Positions 12,151 to 22,667 of a stretch of 64,000 bases of DNA are shown piece after piece. Position numbers and translations under genes: made by a program. Every line of letters begins with the position of its first letter. The first letter of the stretch is position 1. This DNA is from Dermanyssus gallinae (taxonomy: Eukaryota; Arthropoda; Arachnida; Mesostigmata; Dermanyssidae): positions 62,001-126,000 of the forward strand of contig QVRM01001250.1 of assembly GCA_003439945.1 (NCBI GenBank), read 5' to 3'. The notes beneath the pieces were generated by a model that saw nothing but the letters and a program-made list of their open reading frames with translations, had not been told where the DNA came from and did not search any database.

Positions 12151-13800
12151 GCTAGGGAGATGACAGGGGCAACTCGATAGCCCGAGCCCGATGAACAAAC
12201 GAAACGAAGAGCACAAGGCCGCCGCTCAAGAGGCATCGTACGTACAAACAAACGAACAAAAAGCAGGCAACGAGAATGAGAATGAGGACCAGCAGCAGGA
12301 GAAACACCATTGAGCAGTACAGGATAGGAAATGCGACGGAATCACGAAGACAGCGGAAGTCGAAATTTGGCGTCACGGTAACAGAGTGAAGGCCGCAGCA
12401 GCGCTGAATTTATCAGTTATCTAGTTAGCTGGTTTGTTAGTCAATTGCGTAGTTGCTGAGGGTAGATGGTTTATCATAACCATCACTACTTAACTGGGGC
12501 CCCGCTTATTGCACGATCATTGACGACTCCATCCCCCTCATCTCCCCCTACCGCCAATATACCAAGAGGGCATGAAATAGAGGGAGAGACTTCGACAACA
12601 GGTTAGAAAATTGCAGGCAAGCTGCCGTGTGAGCACTGACTGAAAGATCGACACCGTTGGCCGTCCTTAGCATACGAGAAACTTGGACAAACACCAACCG
12701 GTCGCAGAACTACAGATGAGCAGGGTTGACACAGTCAAACGCTCAGGTCGAATCCTACGAATAAGAGAAAAAGAGACCCCAGATAGGACGCAAACGCTGA
12801 ATAAAAAGTGGGGAAAAGCCCACGGAAAACGAGCGGAAGTGAAAAGACCAGGTGCTGCAAATAAGCAGTGCCAGTAGCAGGTAGAAAGGAACATTTTATC
12901 AGACTATTGGGTGACAATCAAAGCTTCGCGCCGTTAGAGAGAACGAACGAACAAGACAGAGAGAGAGAGAGAGAGAGAGAGATAGACAAACATATATAAA
13001 CATAACTTTTCTTTTCATCCAACGCCGATCTTCATTTTCCTTTATACCGACTCTTCAGAAGTTCAGAACTAGCAGAACTGTTGTTGTTGTTATTGCTATC
13101 GCAACTGCTGTCGCAATTGATGCTGCCTTTGGCGCTGCCGGTGAGCGTCGTGCCTAGGGAAGCTGTTGGGGAAAAGTGCTGGTGCGTGCTAACATCACAC
13201 AAGCATGTGACGGCGACGGTGGGTAATATATTTGCACCTTTGCTGTAGTAGCAGTAGTCGTAGTAGTAATAGTTAAAGGTGTTGTTATTATTGACGTCAT
13301 TGATGCGATAGTTGTCGTGATGGTGCTACTTGTGGTATTGGCGGTACCAGTGGTACATAAAAATCAAACTTCATAAAGCGGGAAACGGGCCGACAGACAG
13401 CAGAGACGGGTAGCTACTTCCGTGCTTGATTGGTCGCCGCACCCGCCAGACACCGGCCACCGAAGGTGTCCAAAGGCGGTAGGCTTTGTAACGGCAGATA
13501 TGCGCTAATGGTGAGGTGAGCATTGCCTCCGCTACGGCCGCTCGTATGGCATCGAACAAACGTCAAGACGTTTCTTGGAATATGATCGAGTACACTCTTC
13601 CTGCATCTGTAGCAGCACAAATAGCAGAAGAATATTGACAGAAGTTGTAGCGACAGCAGCTATTAAGGCCCTTAGGAGCAGCAGAAACCTCGCTGCAGAG
13701 TAACAAACACATTGTTGCTGTTCCAAACGCGTTTGAGGCTGCACCTATATATCGTCACGAGCAGTCTTAATAATATGTAATCTCATATAATGAGCCAGCC
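12151..13800. other. no recognised gene
   Basis: It contains an (AG)n tract at 12958-12982 and short TTG/GTA runs at 13081-13100 and 13243-13270. No frame carries a recognisable domain. Confidence 0.4.
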
Positions 13801-13944
13801 GTATATATATATATATATATATATTCTTAGCTGAGTCTATCGAATACGGTGAATTTCTTCAATATTACCGTGCCTAAGTATGGTCGTACAGGTTACGTAT
13901 ATGCGTACACTATGACAACTTTCACTAAACTAGTTATATATATA

Positions 13945-13983
<39 letters not shown>

Positions 13984-14018
13984 ACGTACACGGGCAATAT
14001 ACGGAAAATCTTTTAAAA

Positions 14019-14045
<27 letters not shown>
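13801..14045. repeat. three (TA)n arrays
   Basis: TA arrays lie at about 13801-13824, 13934-13980 and 14020-14044, separated by unique sequence. Confidence 0.95.
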
Positions 14046-14049
<4 letters not shown>

Positions 14050-14286
14050 GAAGATCATACACTGCTTATTCACACAATTGATTTACATATATGGGGATAT
14101 GCCAAGTGCACAAATGATTTTTCATATACCTCTTGTCGAAAAATGAAGCCTCTTTATATTACGTTATTTTCTAGACCAGCAAGAAGATCGATGGGATCCG
14201 ATGGTGTGGCGAAAATGCCTTATGCTTCGTATTTTACGAAATGTTACTATGCTGTATGGAAGGTTGGATTGGAGAGATTCATTAAG

Positions 14287-14450
14287 CACTTGGCATGTCT
14301 ATCTAAATACGCATGTCATCCATTTCTATCAGGGCGCTCAGAGCAGCAGCATAGGCGGACATGTTGAGATATCTAGGGTTTCCCCTATAGTCGTTGTGGC
14401 ATCATGGTCGCTGACTCTCAGCAATATGGTTTATTATCTATTCTCAATGA
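14287..14450 (+). repeat. dispersed repeat family A, copy 2
   Basis: It matches copy 1 at 6499-6692 in the same order of blocks. The core GACATGTTGAGATATCTAGG lies inside 14357-14384, and the later CTGACTCTCAGCA block lies at about 14411-14423. The upstream GGCATGT-TATC-TAAATAC block is shared with copies 3 and 4. Confidence 0.8.
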
Positions 14451-16395
14451 ATCGCAGCCAGATGTGAAAACTCGGGTGAGAACCTTTGTAATGCAAACCT
14501 TTTTTTGCAAATTGGTTAGACCGTGTTTTCTGCAGTATTTCGTCGCTAAAAGAATCTAGTATGAAAAGTTTATGGCCTGACAAAGGAGTAACTATATGAA
14601 CAGTAGGCTTTGAGCAGTTATCATTAGAAGACGATGGGTTCAGTTATGGATAAAACCATTCTGCCCAACCTTGAGGAAATGCGAAAACAATCGTGCAGAT
14701 GGAAGCAGTGCTAGGAGCTAAATGCTACATAAAGGCAAACTCCGAGTGGTTTCAGCAGCATATTATTCTCAGTTCTAAACCCTCTAAACAAGTATTCTAA
14801 AATTTTGAGCAGGCGTATAAGTGGTGAAGAAAATTGCTTTTTCGCAACTAAAATGCTCATCTTTTGTTTCTTCTCCTGCTTAGACCATTGATAGTTATTG
14901 TGTGCTGTGTTTGTAAAATTACTATATATTTTTTTTTCCCTATTAGAAGCGGTACCAAACAAAGGTGTCCTTTCCTTTCATCAAGAAATGTGTTTATTTC
15001 TTCTTCAAAATGTTGCCTTTGGCTTTCAGCAGCACCAACGTTACACGTACAACGTAAAAGCTCCCCTGGCTCAGTTGAAGGCGTGTGTTTTTAATTGCGT
15101 TCCATGGTGTCAAGTGCACAAGCAGGGGAGATATTTCGGAAGACAGCGTCAACGTAATGATAGTACTCGCTCACGATTTATCCTCTCTCTCTCTATCTCT
15201 CTCCCCCTACCCGTATAAATGAGAAAATGAATTAGACTTACGCGTTGATGGCTTGTTCGATTCGCCGTCACTCGATGGTCGATGATTCACAGGTATTGCT
15301 TAGTATAATGTAGTAGTCAGTCGCTCGAGAGCGTATCCAATGGTGTTTTGAAGCAACGTATCCAATCTCACAGTTATGCGGATGTAGTTATATGTATATA
15401 TGCTTCTCTACACACATCCGACGAACATCAATGTGCCTACACCTACCTATTCACATATACGTATACTGTATATGTGCGCACGCATGCATGAAGATGAAGG
15501 AGGTAAACACTTCCGTCCGTTCCGCAGCGGTGTTTGTACGTAGCCAGGAAAGGGTAAGCACAAAATCCTCGGTTAGAGACCGTGGTTTGAGGAAGACGCA
15601 AGGTGTCGAGACACAATGCCGCACAACGTGCCGGTTGACCGGGAAAAAGTCGCACATACAGAAGTACTTCCACGAGACTTAGCAGACTCCGGCACAGTAT
15701 CCACAACAACAACGCTACCAAGAGCGTCACACAGAAGGGGGGGGGGGGGGGGAAGGGGTTGTCACAGACTGTCGCTGTTCACTGGTAACTGACCTGAGGC
15801 GGCTTTTTTGTGGGGTGCAATGAAAACAGGCCGCGACGTTACACCTATCGATGAGTTGGCTGTGTCTACGTACGGAACAGACCGTTGGCAAATGAGACGA
15901 GAACGTAAACGTGAACAGGCATCATGGATGTTGTTGTTGTCGACGTATTCACCATCATCGTCATCATCGTTATCATCACTGTAATCGATGATGACCTCTT
16001 GCTAGGAAGCTCAAATGAAAAGCTGACACTGGTACCACTGACACAAAGAGCACTTGTAAAACTAATGAAACGAATTTGAGAAATTCGAACAATAATATTA
16101 ATAATAATAATAATAATATTAATGCACGACACGACACGATAAAGCTGTGACTTTCGCAACCAGCTATCTAAGGCTGCCAGAAGACAGGCCGGCCAGCAAA
16201 CAAGCAAGCCTATGTCTTCTATCTATCTATGTATGTATGTATGTGGTGCACACCAAATATCGCGCACGCGTCTCGCAGCGACGTTAACCGTCCGAGGCGC
16301 GTTCGAAAACTGACCACGCACCAGCCAGCCAGCCAGCCAGCCGCGAACGCCGGCGTCACCCGGCGCAACCTCCTCGCCCGACGTACTTCAGAGCA
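14451..16395. other. non-coding stretch
   Basis: It holds a CT tract at 15182-15207, a G16 run at 15737-15752, and an AAT-rich run at 16091-16125 that could be a retroelement tail. No gene is supportable. Confidence 0.45.
16318..16342. repeat. (CAGC)n tract
   Basis: About six CAGC tetranucleotide units. Confidence 0.85.
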
Positions 16396-16587
16396 GTGCT
16401 CGGCCAACCCTCTCTCCTGACGTTGTCGTCGTCGTTGCCGCTATTGTCGATCGCCACAGAAGAAGATCTGGTACCACCGTGGACCGCCGTGGCACTCCTG
16501 CCGATGTTGGCATTGGTGGTGCCCGGCTGCCGAGGTGGTGTTTGCCTGGCCGTCTATGGGACATCGGCCATCACTAATCTCCCATAG
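16396..16587 (+). other. possible exon fragment, hydrophobic segment
   Basis: The frame is open with GC-rich third positions. It would encode a Glu-Glu-Asp and Pro-Pro-Trp stretch followed by TAVALLPMLALVVPG and a Cys/Tyr-containing tail. Pattern, spacing and hydrophobicity recall one transmembrane segment of SLC13/INDY-type anion transporters (TE..P..TALLPM..F). An AG preceded by a pyrimidine-rich run at about 16458 could be an acceptor, and GAG/GTGGTG near 16537 a donor. No adjoining exons were found, so this is a weak candidate that could be chance. Confidence 0.15.
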
Positions 16588-19263
16588 ACAGACGGCAGGG
16601 CAGGCCGGCAATACACCAACTGACTGTATATTGCCTGTAATCAGATAGACAGACGCACAGACGGCAGACAGACAGAGAGTTAGATGAGGCATATCTTGGT
16701 TGGATAACATGCGTAGTTGTTTAAGATAGGCACGTCGTCGTCTTCGTCATCAATGTCGCCCCCCGGCCGGCGATCTTCCGTCACCCCACAATTGGCGATA
16801 TCTTTCGCCACCCTACAGTTGACTACTTTCGTTAACAGCAACAAGCTTACAAGAAGACCACAGCAATTAGAGTTGCAGCGATATTGATGGAGCTTTTTTG
16901 ACAGGAATGTCAGCAGTGATGACAACAGCGACTGCAAGCACAACCATAGGAGCAACAACCGCAACAACAATGACACAACTAAAGTAACAATGACGATAAG
17001 AAAAACAGGTGTTGGTGGCGGTGTGGTGTGGGCACCTAGTGGGCAATACTTCCCTGGCCTCGGGTGCACTCGCTCGCATGCTCTATCCTCGGTGAGGGAA
17101 TCTTTTTCTTGTGTTTGAACATGTCAAAAGTTCTATATGTTACGCATTAGGAGAAGGATGAAACGCACTTTGGTTATAGCGCACTTGGGTTCTGTGCTTG
17201 GCCATCTCACGGTGTCACAAACATTTGTTGTAAAATAATCCCACATAAATTTGCAACATTTTTGAACAAATTCAAAAAAGACGGTGAGACCTACTTCATG
17301 ACACAAATTGCTTGAAAAATTCTATGTAGCAAAATCTGAGAAAGAATCTATTTTCTGGTTCTCGAAGATACTTGCCTGAGATACAGTTCTGGGGGGGGAG
17401 AGTTACACACATACATACACTGGGTAGAATTCCACCGCAGCTGTTTGCAAAGAACTTGCATAAAAACGACAATCGCGAGAAGTGCAACAACAGCAATTAC
17501 GACAAGAACAGCAGCAATAAAATTCAGAATGAGAGGCGACAATTATCAAGTATTGAATGACGTTTGTTTCTGCGGCAAGATTATTTGGGGTTAGTAGATA
17601 GACTAAAACCTATGCTGACCCAAGCTAAAGCTCATAGTTAGAGGCTTACTGTTCACACGACGACCTAATACAGATTTTCGAGGTCGATTGCAGCCGTCTA
17701 TATTTGGCCATCCATCAGCGCGTCTCCGGAGTAAAAGCTAAAGTGCTTAGCGACAACAACAACACCAACAACAAGAGTAATTTAAGCCGTAGGAATAACT
17801 TCTGTAATAAGAAACACACAAAGGGTAAAAACAATAATAGTCATGTGATGGTCGTCAATATATTATCATGACTTATAAGAGCAGCTATGATACAGAAGCA
17901 GTGCGCAGGTCGTTAACAACAACAACAACAACAATAACAACAACACCAGCAAATGTAGCAACAAGTTCACCAGCAAAAATAGGCACAAATTACATAAGTT
18001 TATGAGGCAAGGTAGTAGTGCCCTCGCCGACTGGAATGTTCCCAAATCCAATGAAAAACATTGGCCATGACGTTTCTTATTTACAAGTTGGTTCAGCATA
18101 GACGCCGAAATCCAATGCACTCGCTCTCGTAATCCCTCGACGTGCCTCCAGAGTGTACGCGAACAACCTTGAACTCAACTGGGAGCTGTGCGAGTAGTGC
18201 TGGTTGCGACTGTTGGCCTCGTTTTTTAATATACGATATGAGTATACACTACAATAACAGCCATCTCCTACGTCAACTGGTCGTCCTACAGGACGAATAG
18301 GTCTTAGCTAGCACAAGTGGTTTTTGGTATTTTCGTTATGGGTGGTAGGCGGGCTACCGCCTAACTAGAGAAGGCGGGCACCAGCTCCGTTTGTACAACT
18401 TCATCTTCAGCGTTGGATTGGTCGCTGGTTGCTGTCCGCATCGCCAAAACGCCCGGCGTGTTCGTACGTGGTCACGCCGCCATCGCGAGAGAATGGCAAC
18501 CATTGACTTCTCCGTCTTGTAATGGATGTAATACCGTCGATTAGTAACTGAGTTAGGCAAAAAGGCGGTGCTACTATGGTACGTTGACTTTGGACGACCC
18601 CCCCTAAGCTCAGCCCCATAGTGGCCGCTAACAGAACAACTAGTAAGGTTTTAGTTGGCAATCTCCCTGACGCTCATTTGGTCCTGCCTGTTCTGACTGT
18701 CGGCTGACGACTTTGCCGTTGGTAAGTCGGTGTTTGTAGGCTCAACAAGTTTGACTTGGATATAGTTTTCTCAGAAACCACCTTCGTATATATTTGGCGG
18801 GCGAACGGGCTTCCATAAGCGTGCGTCGTCTTTGGCGGAATACACACGGCTTGTGCGTAGCGCTTCTACGCTTTCTTATGTTAAGTAAAAACGAAACAAT
18901 TGTGGTCTACCACAACGGAGAGGAATCTAGGCGCGCGTTTGTATCCGTGGGGCCCACTCAGTTTTTCTCCGTGGAATTCCTCATTGGCCGCACGCAGACA
19001 AGCTTCTTGCAGGAATCAGATTCATGTAGTTTCGCGTTCTGTGTGGTTAGCATGGATGCGCCACAGATTACTAATATTTCGTTTCGCCGAAAGCAATCTT
19101 TGACTCATTTTCCTAACTAGGTGGAAACGTACACACACATTTCAATCGAAGAAGACCTACTCTCTTAGCTAATAATCGTAACTACTTATATGTATGTATA
19201 TATATATATATATACATCGACCTATAGGAGCGCCAACAATAATAACTACTTATATAAACCGAT
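16588..19263. other. no recognised gene
   Basis: It contains short CAA runs (17756-17770, 17916-17944) and a (TA)n run at 19197-19213. Two open frames at 18407-18661 (minus) and 18794-19120 (plus) lack a Met start and any known domain. Confidence 0.4.
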
Positions 19264-19461
19264 TTATATAACTGCGTCCATCCAGAATAAAGGTTCGTTA
19301 CGAGGCGGTCGATTGCAAAAAAAAATCCAAAATATTTGATAAAAAAAATAATGGTTGGACAACGAATGGTTTCGATTTACCTGTTCCGCCCAATCTGTCA
19401 TTTTCTCCCAAGATTTATTTAAAACGCGTACTTCGCAAAATTTTGGCATTTCTTTTGGCAT
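19264..19461 (-). other. small ORF with possible splice donor
   Basis: An ATG-started frame of 65 codons begins at 19461. After the first 27 codons, ending Trp-Ala-Glu-Gln, the sequence CAG/GTAAAT is a good splice-donor match. The peptide is charged and helix-like but unrecognised. The surrounding DNA is AT-rich repeat. It could be a first exon or chance. Confidence 0.2.
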
Positions 19462-19483
19462 TCGTGATTATTAAGGAATGATT

Positions 19484-19545
19484 ATTAATAATATTAAATT
19501 AATAACATAATATTATGTTATTATATTATGTTAATAATTTAATGT
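19484..19545. repeat. AT-rich palindrome
   Basis: An imperfect inverted repeat of about 60 bp centres on TAACATAATATTATGTTA, itself a perfect 18-bp palindrome. It could extrude as a cruciform or act as a replication-fragile site. Confidence 0.7.
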
Positions 19546-19575
19546 TAGTAATGAAATATGTACACATCACAATTA

Positions 19576-19578
<3 letters not shown>

Positions 19579-19622
<44 letters not shown>
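19579..19622. repeat. (TA)n microsatellite
   Basis: A TA array of about 44 bp lies directly upstream of a mariner insertion. Confidence 0.95.
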
Positions 19623-19625
<3 letters not shown>

Positions 19626-19657
19626 ATATTTTTAATATTGTTTGCATAATAATAATA

Positions 19658-20947
19658 CAGGTAGTTCAATAAGTTCTTAGAATGAGCTTTTTAGAATTCG
19701 AATTTTGGCACGCTTTCACCGCTAATAGGAACTGCAACTTTTCGACTGCTAGCACTCAATATATTATGGTGATTGGCCGTTGCGATTTCGTTTGATAGCT
19801 TTTCCCGTGCAACGTATCGGCGTGATTTTTAAAAATGGAGAAAAAAGAGTTTCGAGTGGTTATCAAGCATTTTTATTTTAAAGGTTGGAATGCGACCCAA
19901 GTAAAAATTGAGTTAGACGAGACGTACAGTGACTCTGCGCCATGTTTTGCCACTGTTTCCAACTGGATTAATGTGTTAAAAAGAGGTCGCAGGAGCACCG
20001 AGGATGAACTACGTCCAGGAGGCCAAAAAACGGCAACTGATGAGGAAAACGTAGAGAAAGTGCGAAAAATTCTTGGCACAGATAAGCAAATGAACATTAA
20101 GGAAATAGCGGAGGCATTAGGGATTCGTTTAAGCAGTGTGCATTTTATCCTACACGAAAACATGAAGATGAAAGAGCTTAGAGTAAAATGGCTGCCGCAT
20201 TTGCTCAACCAAGGCCAAAAAGACGCGCCTGTTTTGGCTTTACAGCGAAATTTGGCCAAGATGTCGAACAATCTGTCGGATTTTTGGTGCAGATTCATGA
20301 CCATCGATGAAAGCCGGGTTCATCACTACACTCCCGAGACCCAAGAAGCATCTTGCCAATGGTGTGCACCTGATGAAGGACCTCCGAAGAGGGTGCGGAC
20401 AACGGCATTGACCGGAAAGGTGATGGCTACAGTTTTTTAAGACCAACGTAGAATAATGCTGGTCGACTACCTTGAGAGCTGTAAAACGATCACAGGAGAA
20501 TATTATGCAAGACTGTTGGACTGCCGTTAGCAAGAACTCATCGTGAAACGGCCCGCTTTGCAGAAGAAGGTTGTCCCGTTTCACCAGGGCAATGCTTCTG
20601 CACACAAGTCCCGGCAAGCATCGGCAAAACTGGCCCAACTGAGGTTCAAACTTCTTGAACAACCCTCCTATTCTCCAGACCTGGCCGCCTCTGATTATTC
20701 CTCTTCGGACATTTGAAGAATATGTCTCGGTGGAAAGCGTTTTTCTAGCAATGAAGAGGTTAAGGCTGCTGTCAATGCCTATTTTCAGTCTAACGACGCG
20801 GAATTCTACTCAAGAGGTATGAAAGCTCTGAAATCTCGGTGGGAAAAGTGTATTGAGCTTCTCGGGGAGTATATCGAATAAGAAACATTTAAAAACATGA
20901 TTTGGAAAATTCTCGGTTTTCATTCTAAGAACTTATTGAACTACCTG
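19658..20947 (+). mobile_element. mariner transposon (1290 bp) with intact ends
   Basis: Perfect 28-bp terminal inverted repeats start CAGGTAGTTCAATAAG at 19658 and end in the complement at 20947. TA is present on both sides (19656-19657 and 20948-20949), the expected mariner target duplication. The transposase frame inside is heavily damaged, so this is a non-autonomous copy that could still be recognised in trans. Confidence 0.95.
19835..20881 (+). pseudogene. mariner transposase pseudogene
   Basis: The transposase would cut and join the element at TA sites in the nucleus. An N-terminal DNA-binding helix-turn-helix region is open from the ATG at 19835. The first catalytic Asp sits in the motif TIDES, about residue 157. 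The second Asp is replaced by Gly (HQGNAS, 20588-20590), and the third Asp follows after exactly 34 residues (YSPDLAASD, 20693-20695), which matches the DD34D pattern. In-frame stops lie at 20438 and 20528, and frameshifts follow near 20698. The last frame ends at 20879-20881 with the usual R-W-x-K-C-I tail. The total length would be near the usual ~345 residues. The Asp-to-Gly change alone should abolish activity. Confidence 0.93.
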
Positions 20948-20964
20948 TAAATAGGAGAAGACAA

Positions 20965-21027
20965 GGAGTACACGTTCATACCTCACAATTGTAACATTTA
21001 AACAATACTAATAAACAATAATAATAA
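20965..21027 (+). mobile_element. 3'-end fragment of a (TAA)n-tailed element (X1)
   Basis: ACGTTCATACCTCACAATTG at 20972 begins about 60 bp that match 26914-26985 at roughly 85 percent by eye. Both run into TAATAAA and AAT repeats. It looks like the 3' terminus of a plus-strand retroelement or SINE, with its tail abutting the tail of the minus-strand element. Confidence 0.55.
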
Positions 21028-21036
21028 TTATTATGG

Positions 21037-21049
21037 TTTATTAACACCC
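21037..21049 (+). repeat. target-site duplication, left copy
   Basis: TTTATTAACACCC is repeated exactly at 22585-22597. The two copies bracket the plus-strand RT fragment, as expected for target-primed insertion. Confidence 0.8.
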
Positions 21050-22545
21050 CATTCATAGCCCCAAAGCTAACAGCGCTGTTTAATGTATGCTTAGAACAAG
21101 GGCACATACCCGAGCAATGGCGCCGAAGCTACCTGCAACCAATTTACAAAAACAAAGGCGACGCCACAGACCCAGCGAACTACCGCGGGATAGCATTAAC
21201 TAGCGTAGTCTACAAAATATTAACCTCACTAATTGTGACTCGACTATACAGCAAATGTAAAGACCTAATACCAACGGAACAGAATGGGTTCTTGGAAGGT
21301 CGCTCAACTGAACGAGCTCTCAGGGAAGTCCTTCATCACGTGCGGGAACGTTCCAACGACGGACAGATGACCTACGCAGCGTTTGTTGACTTCAAAACTG
21401 CTTTTGATAGTGTACCTAGAGACTGCCTTCTGGATATTATGCGACAGCATTTTGGCATCAAAGGCCGAATGTTTAACCTAATGAGAAGCATTCTCACTGC
21501 GAACTATATCACAATCAGAAATGGGCCTCACTGTATTGCGCAAGAAGTTAAACAGACAATTGGGCTAGCACAAGGCGACACGGCAAGCCCTTTCTTATTC
21601 ATCCTTTATGTCACAGGGTTAAACCAAATACTTCGAAATGCTAAAGCCCCGCATGTATTCTACGCTGACGATCTCATCATAATGGCCAAGTCAAGACCAC
21701 ATCTACAGTTTTACCTGAATGAAATGAGCCAATGGTGCGCACAGTATAAGCTGACAATTAATATATCCAAGACAAAAGTTCTTCGATTTTCCCGAGGAGG
21801 TCGATACGCCAGTCTTGACCACATCATCAGGGTCAATAACCAAAATATTGAATTAGTAAGTCAATTTAGCTATCTCGGAGTAATCTTGACCCCTGGCCTA
21901 TCTTTTACAAAGCACATAGAGAACAAACGTGCAAAAGCAGTATCGGCCATGACGCTACTCGGAGATCTTACCCAAATTGACATTAAGACTGGAATGAACC
22001 TTTTTAAGATAAAAATAGCTCCGATTATAACTTACTGCCTTCGGGCCATTGCACCAAACTTAATTTTAGACAACATTAAAGAGATAGACAAAATAAAAGC
22101 AAATTTTGTGAAATATATGCTCGGACTGCCGCGTAACGCATCGACAACCTTGGCGATGGAACTATGCCAAGAGCGAAGCTTTGTGGAAGATCTTATCCTG
22201 GACAAATACGTTTTTAGCCCACTCGTCGTAGAGCAGTATCGCGCATACAGAGAAAAGCGTAATTTGAGCTTTGCCATAGAGAATTTCACTGACGGCCCTG
22301 CATTCACGACAGACTGTTGGAAACAGGGAATGCAAGTGAACAGACGGGTACTCTGCAGACTTACCTGGCATGGCTACCACCAATATATATGCCTAAAAGG
22401 GTATTGCTTTGAAATTGAAGATTGTGTATGTAAATATTGTGGCACATGTAATATTGACCGATACCACATACTGCAATGCAAGGAAATGGAAGCTGGTTCA
22501 ATGCATGCAGTAGTGAAAGATGTTATTAGCCGATATGAATTTTAG
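21050..22545 (+). CDS. reverse transcriptase, N-terminally truncated
   Basis: Non-LTR RNA-dependent DNA polymerase that would copy element RNA at a nicked chromosomal target. The frame is open from upstream of 21050 to a TAG at 22543, about 498 codons, without an internal stop. RT blocks in order are an NYRGIAL block (about 21178-21198), FVDFKTAFDSV (about 21382-21414), GLAQGDTASPFLF (21562-21600) and the catalytic YADD (21661-21672), followed by a thumb region. A C-terminal C-x2-C-x3-C-x5-H-x4-C zinc motif spans 22425-22481. No RNase H domain is visible. The C-terminal layout matches the minus-strand element, so they belong to related lineages. It lacks the endonuclease and any natural start codon, so it is a dead fragment despite the open frame. 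Confidence 0.93.
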
Positions 22546-22584
22546 GTAGCATCTACCAATTTCTGGTGAAATAAACCTGTATTA
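21050..22584 (+). mobile_element. 5'-truncated non-LTR retrotransposon fragment
   Basis: The fragment lies between two copies of TTTATTAACACCC. It begins directly in reverse-transcriptase coding sequence and ends with a short 3' UTR after the stop at 22543-22545. The endonuclease and ORF1 are absent, which is the usual result of incomplete target-primed reverse transcription. It landed in the 3' end of the minus-strand element at 22598-26820. Confidence 0.9.
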
Positions 22585-22597
22585 TTTATTAACACCC
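22585..22597 (+). repeat. target-site duplication, right copy
   Basis: Second copy of TTTATTAACACCC. It also forms part of the 3' tail of the minus-strand non-LTR element. Confidence 0.8.
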
Positions 22598-22667
22598 AGG
22601 TTGGGTAAAATTATAAACATTTACATCAGACACAACTAGTGCTTCCTTTACGTCATTGGGTCTTCTC

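Noticed and set aside
18407..18661. Minus-strand frame with signal-peptide-like hydrophobic start
   Set aside because: It begins with TTG, there is no ATG in the hydrophobic part until after the would-be signal core, and no splice acceptor or family was recognised.
22585..22597. TTTATTAACACCC as the natural tail of the plus-strand fragment
   Set aside because: The exact second copy at 21037-21049 and the continuity of the minus-strand element's 3' end after removal fit a target duplication better.
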